From Nocardioides luteus (lineage in GTDB: Bacteria; Actinomycetota; Actinomycetes; Propionibacteriales; Nocardioidaceae), in assembly GCF_015752315.1 (NCBI RefSeq), contig NZ_JADOVJ010000001.1, forward strand, positions 3,836,501 to 3,900,500: DNA of 64,000 nucleotides. The letters run 5' to 3'. A program made the translations under genes and the position numbers. Each line of letters begins with the position of its first letter. The first letter of the stretch is position 1. The notes beneath the pieces are model-generated. The model was not told where the DNA came from. It worked only from the letters and a program-made list of their open reading frames with translations, and did no database searches. Positions 63,790 to 64,000 of the stretch are shown here, piece after piece.

Positions 63790-64000
63790 GTGAGCGACGA
63801 GAACGAGTCACGCTGCCCGTCGTGCGCCGATCCGGTGCTGCCCGGGGCCATCTACTGCATCGCCTGCGGTGCCCCGCTCCTGGCTCCTCCGGAGCAGCAC
63901 CGTCCGCTCTTCGTGGACGAGATCGGCGACGAGACGGCCGTCCCCCGCAGCACGCGCATGTTCTTCTTCGGTGAGGATCCACCACCGGCTCCGACGCGAG
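63790..64000 (+). CDS. N-terminus of a double-CxxC zinc-ribbon protein (3' truncated)
   Basis: Open to the window end; 70 codons are visible. SRCPSCADPVLPGAIYCIACGAPL forms a compact zinc ribbon with two CxxC pairs (shown here in two parts: CPSC and CIAC, 13 residues between). An acidic linker and RSTRMFFFGEDPPPAP follow. GTG 63790 lies behind a purine-rich GGGGAAGGGGG stretch. Proteins of this start in actinomycetes often continue into membrane or FHA-type domains, but nothing beyond the window can be claimed. Divergent from the hydrolase-fold gene. Confidence 0.6.
   Translation, partial: MSDENESRCPSCADPVLPGAIYCIACGAPLLAPPEQHRPLFVDEIGDETAVPRSTRMFFFGEDPPPAPTR

Noticed and set aside
1..64000. 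CRISPR array, tRNA or rRNA genes
   Set aside because: No regularly spaced repeats and no cloverleaf or rRNA-like sequence were seen on reading both strands; a covariance scan would be decisive.

Overview
The window is 64 kb of a high-GC Gram-positive chromosome. Frequent GTG starts, dense CGTACG-type words, ATGA/GTGA gene overlaps, two clpP genes, an RNase E/G with long low-complexity arms, an F420-type LLM oxidoreductase and the gene orders rplU-rpmA-obgE-proB and mreB-mreC-mreD-mrdA-rodA all point to an actinomycete. The style is that of Nocardioides or a related Propionibacteriales genus; the genus is inferred, not proven. Almost all of it is ordinary core genome. I saw no tRNA, rRNA, CRISPR array, transposase or integrase.

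Layout. 0-6 kb: tail of a surface protein, a lipoprotein, and a translationally coupled cysteine desulfurase / MnmA / MetE-like operon (tRNA thiolation), then PPK2. 6-10.3 kb: accessory genes (phosphotransferase, DUF222-HNH protein, GNAT, membrane-anchored phosphoesterase) with a hairpin-rich 480-bp gap. 10.3-14.8 kb: proB, obgE, rpmA and rplU, with an LLM oxidoreductase gene and a repeat inserted between obgE and rpmA. 15.1-20.7 kb: DeoR-type regulator and a polyol uptake and oxidation operon (binding protein, two permeases, mannitol dehydrogenase; no ATPase gene). 20.7-26.6 kb: RNase E/G, a winged-helix protein and the TIGR03936-type partner of a radical SAM enzyme. 26.7-29 kb: small accessory genes.

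29-31.5 kb is the standout. A 2.45-kb islet with visibly lower GC carries one gene, a solitary AAA ATPase with a Toprim-like nuclease domain (OLD-like). It sits between two 66-bp direct repeats (61/66 identical). The repeat is the 3' end of the TIGR03960-type radical SAM gene that follows, so the islet looks like a site-specific insertion into the end of a conserved gene, with the displaced original end still visible at 28963-29028. No recombinase is encoded inside. This is the best candidate for an undescribed (probably anti-phage) cargo unit.

33-43.5 kb: methyltransferase, two tandem paralogous secreted subtilases with a shared upstream motif, and the complete rod-shape cluster. 43.7-50 kb: FAD monooxygenase and divergent TetR regulator with paired palindromic operators, ndk, tex, and a PPOX-type flavoprotein divergent from a MocR regulator. 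51-64 kb: folC with DUF4233 and a small CxxC protein, an M48 protease with a long C-terminal extension, GNAT, valS, an anchored acidic protein, clpX, clpP2, clpP1, an alpha/beta-hydrolase-fold protein lacking its nucleophile, and the start of a zinc-ribbon gene. Perfect-stem hairpins close most transcription units.
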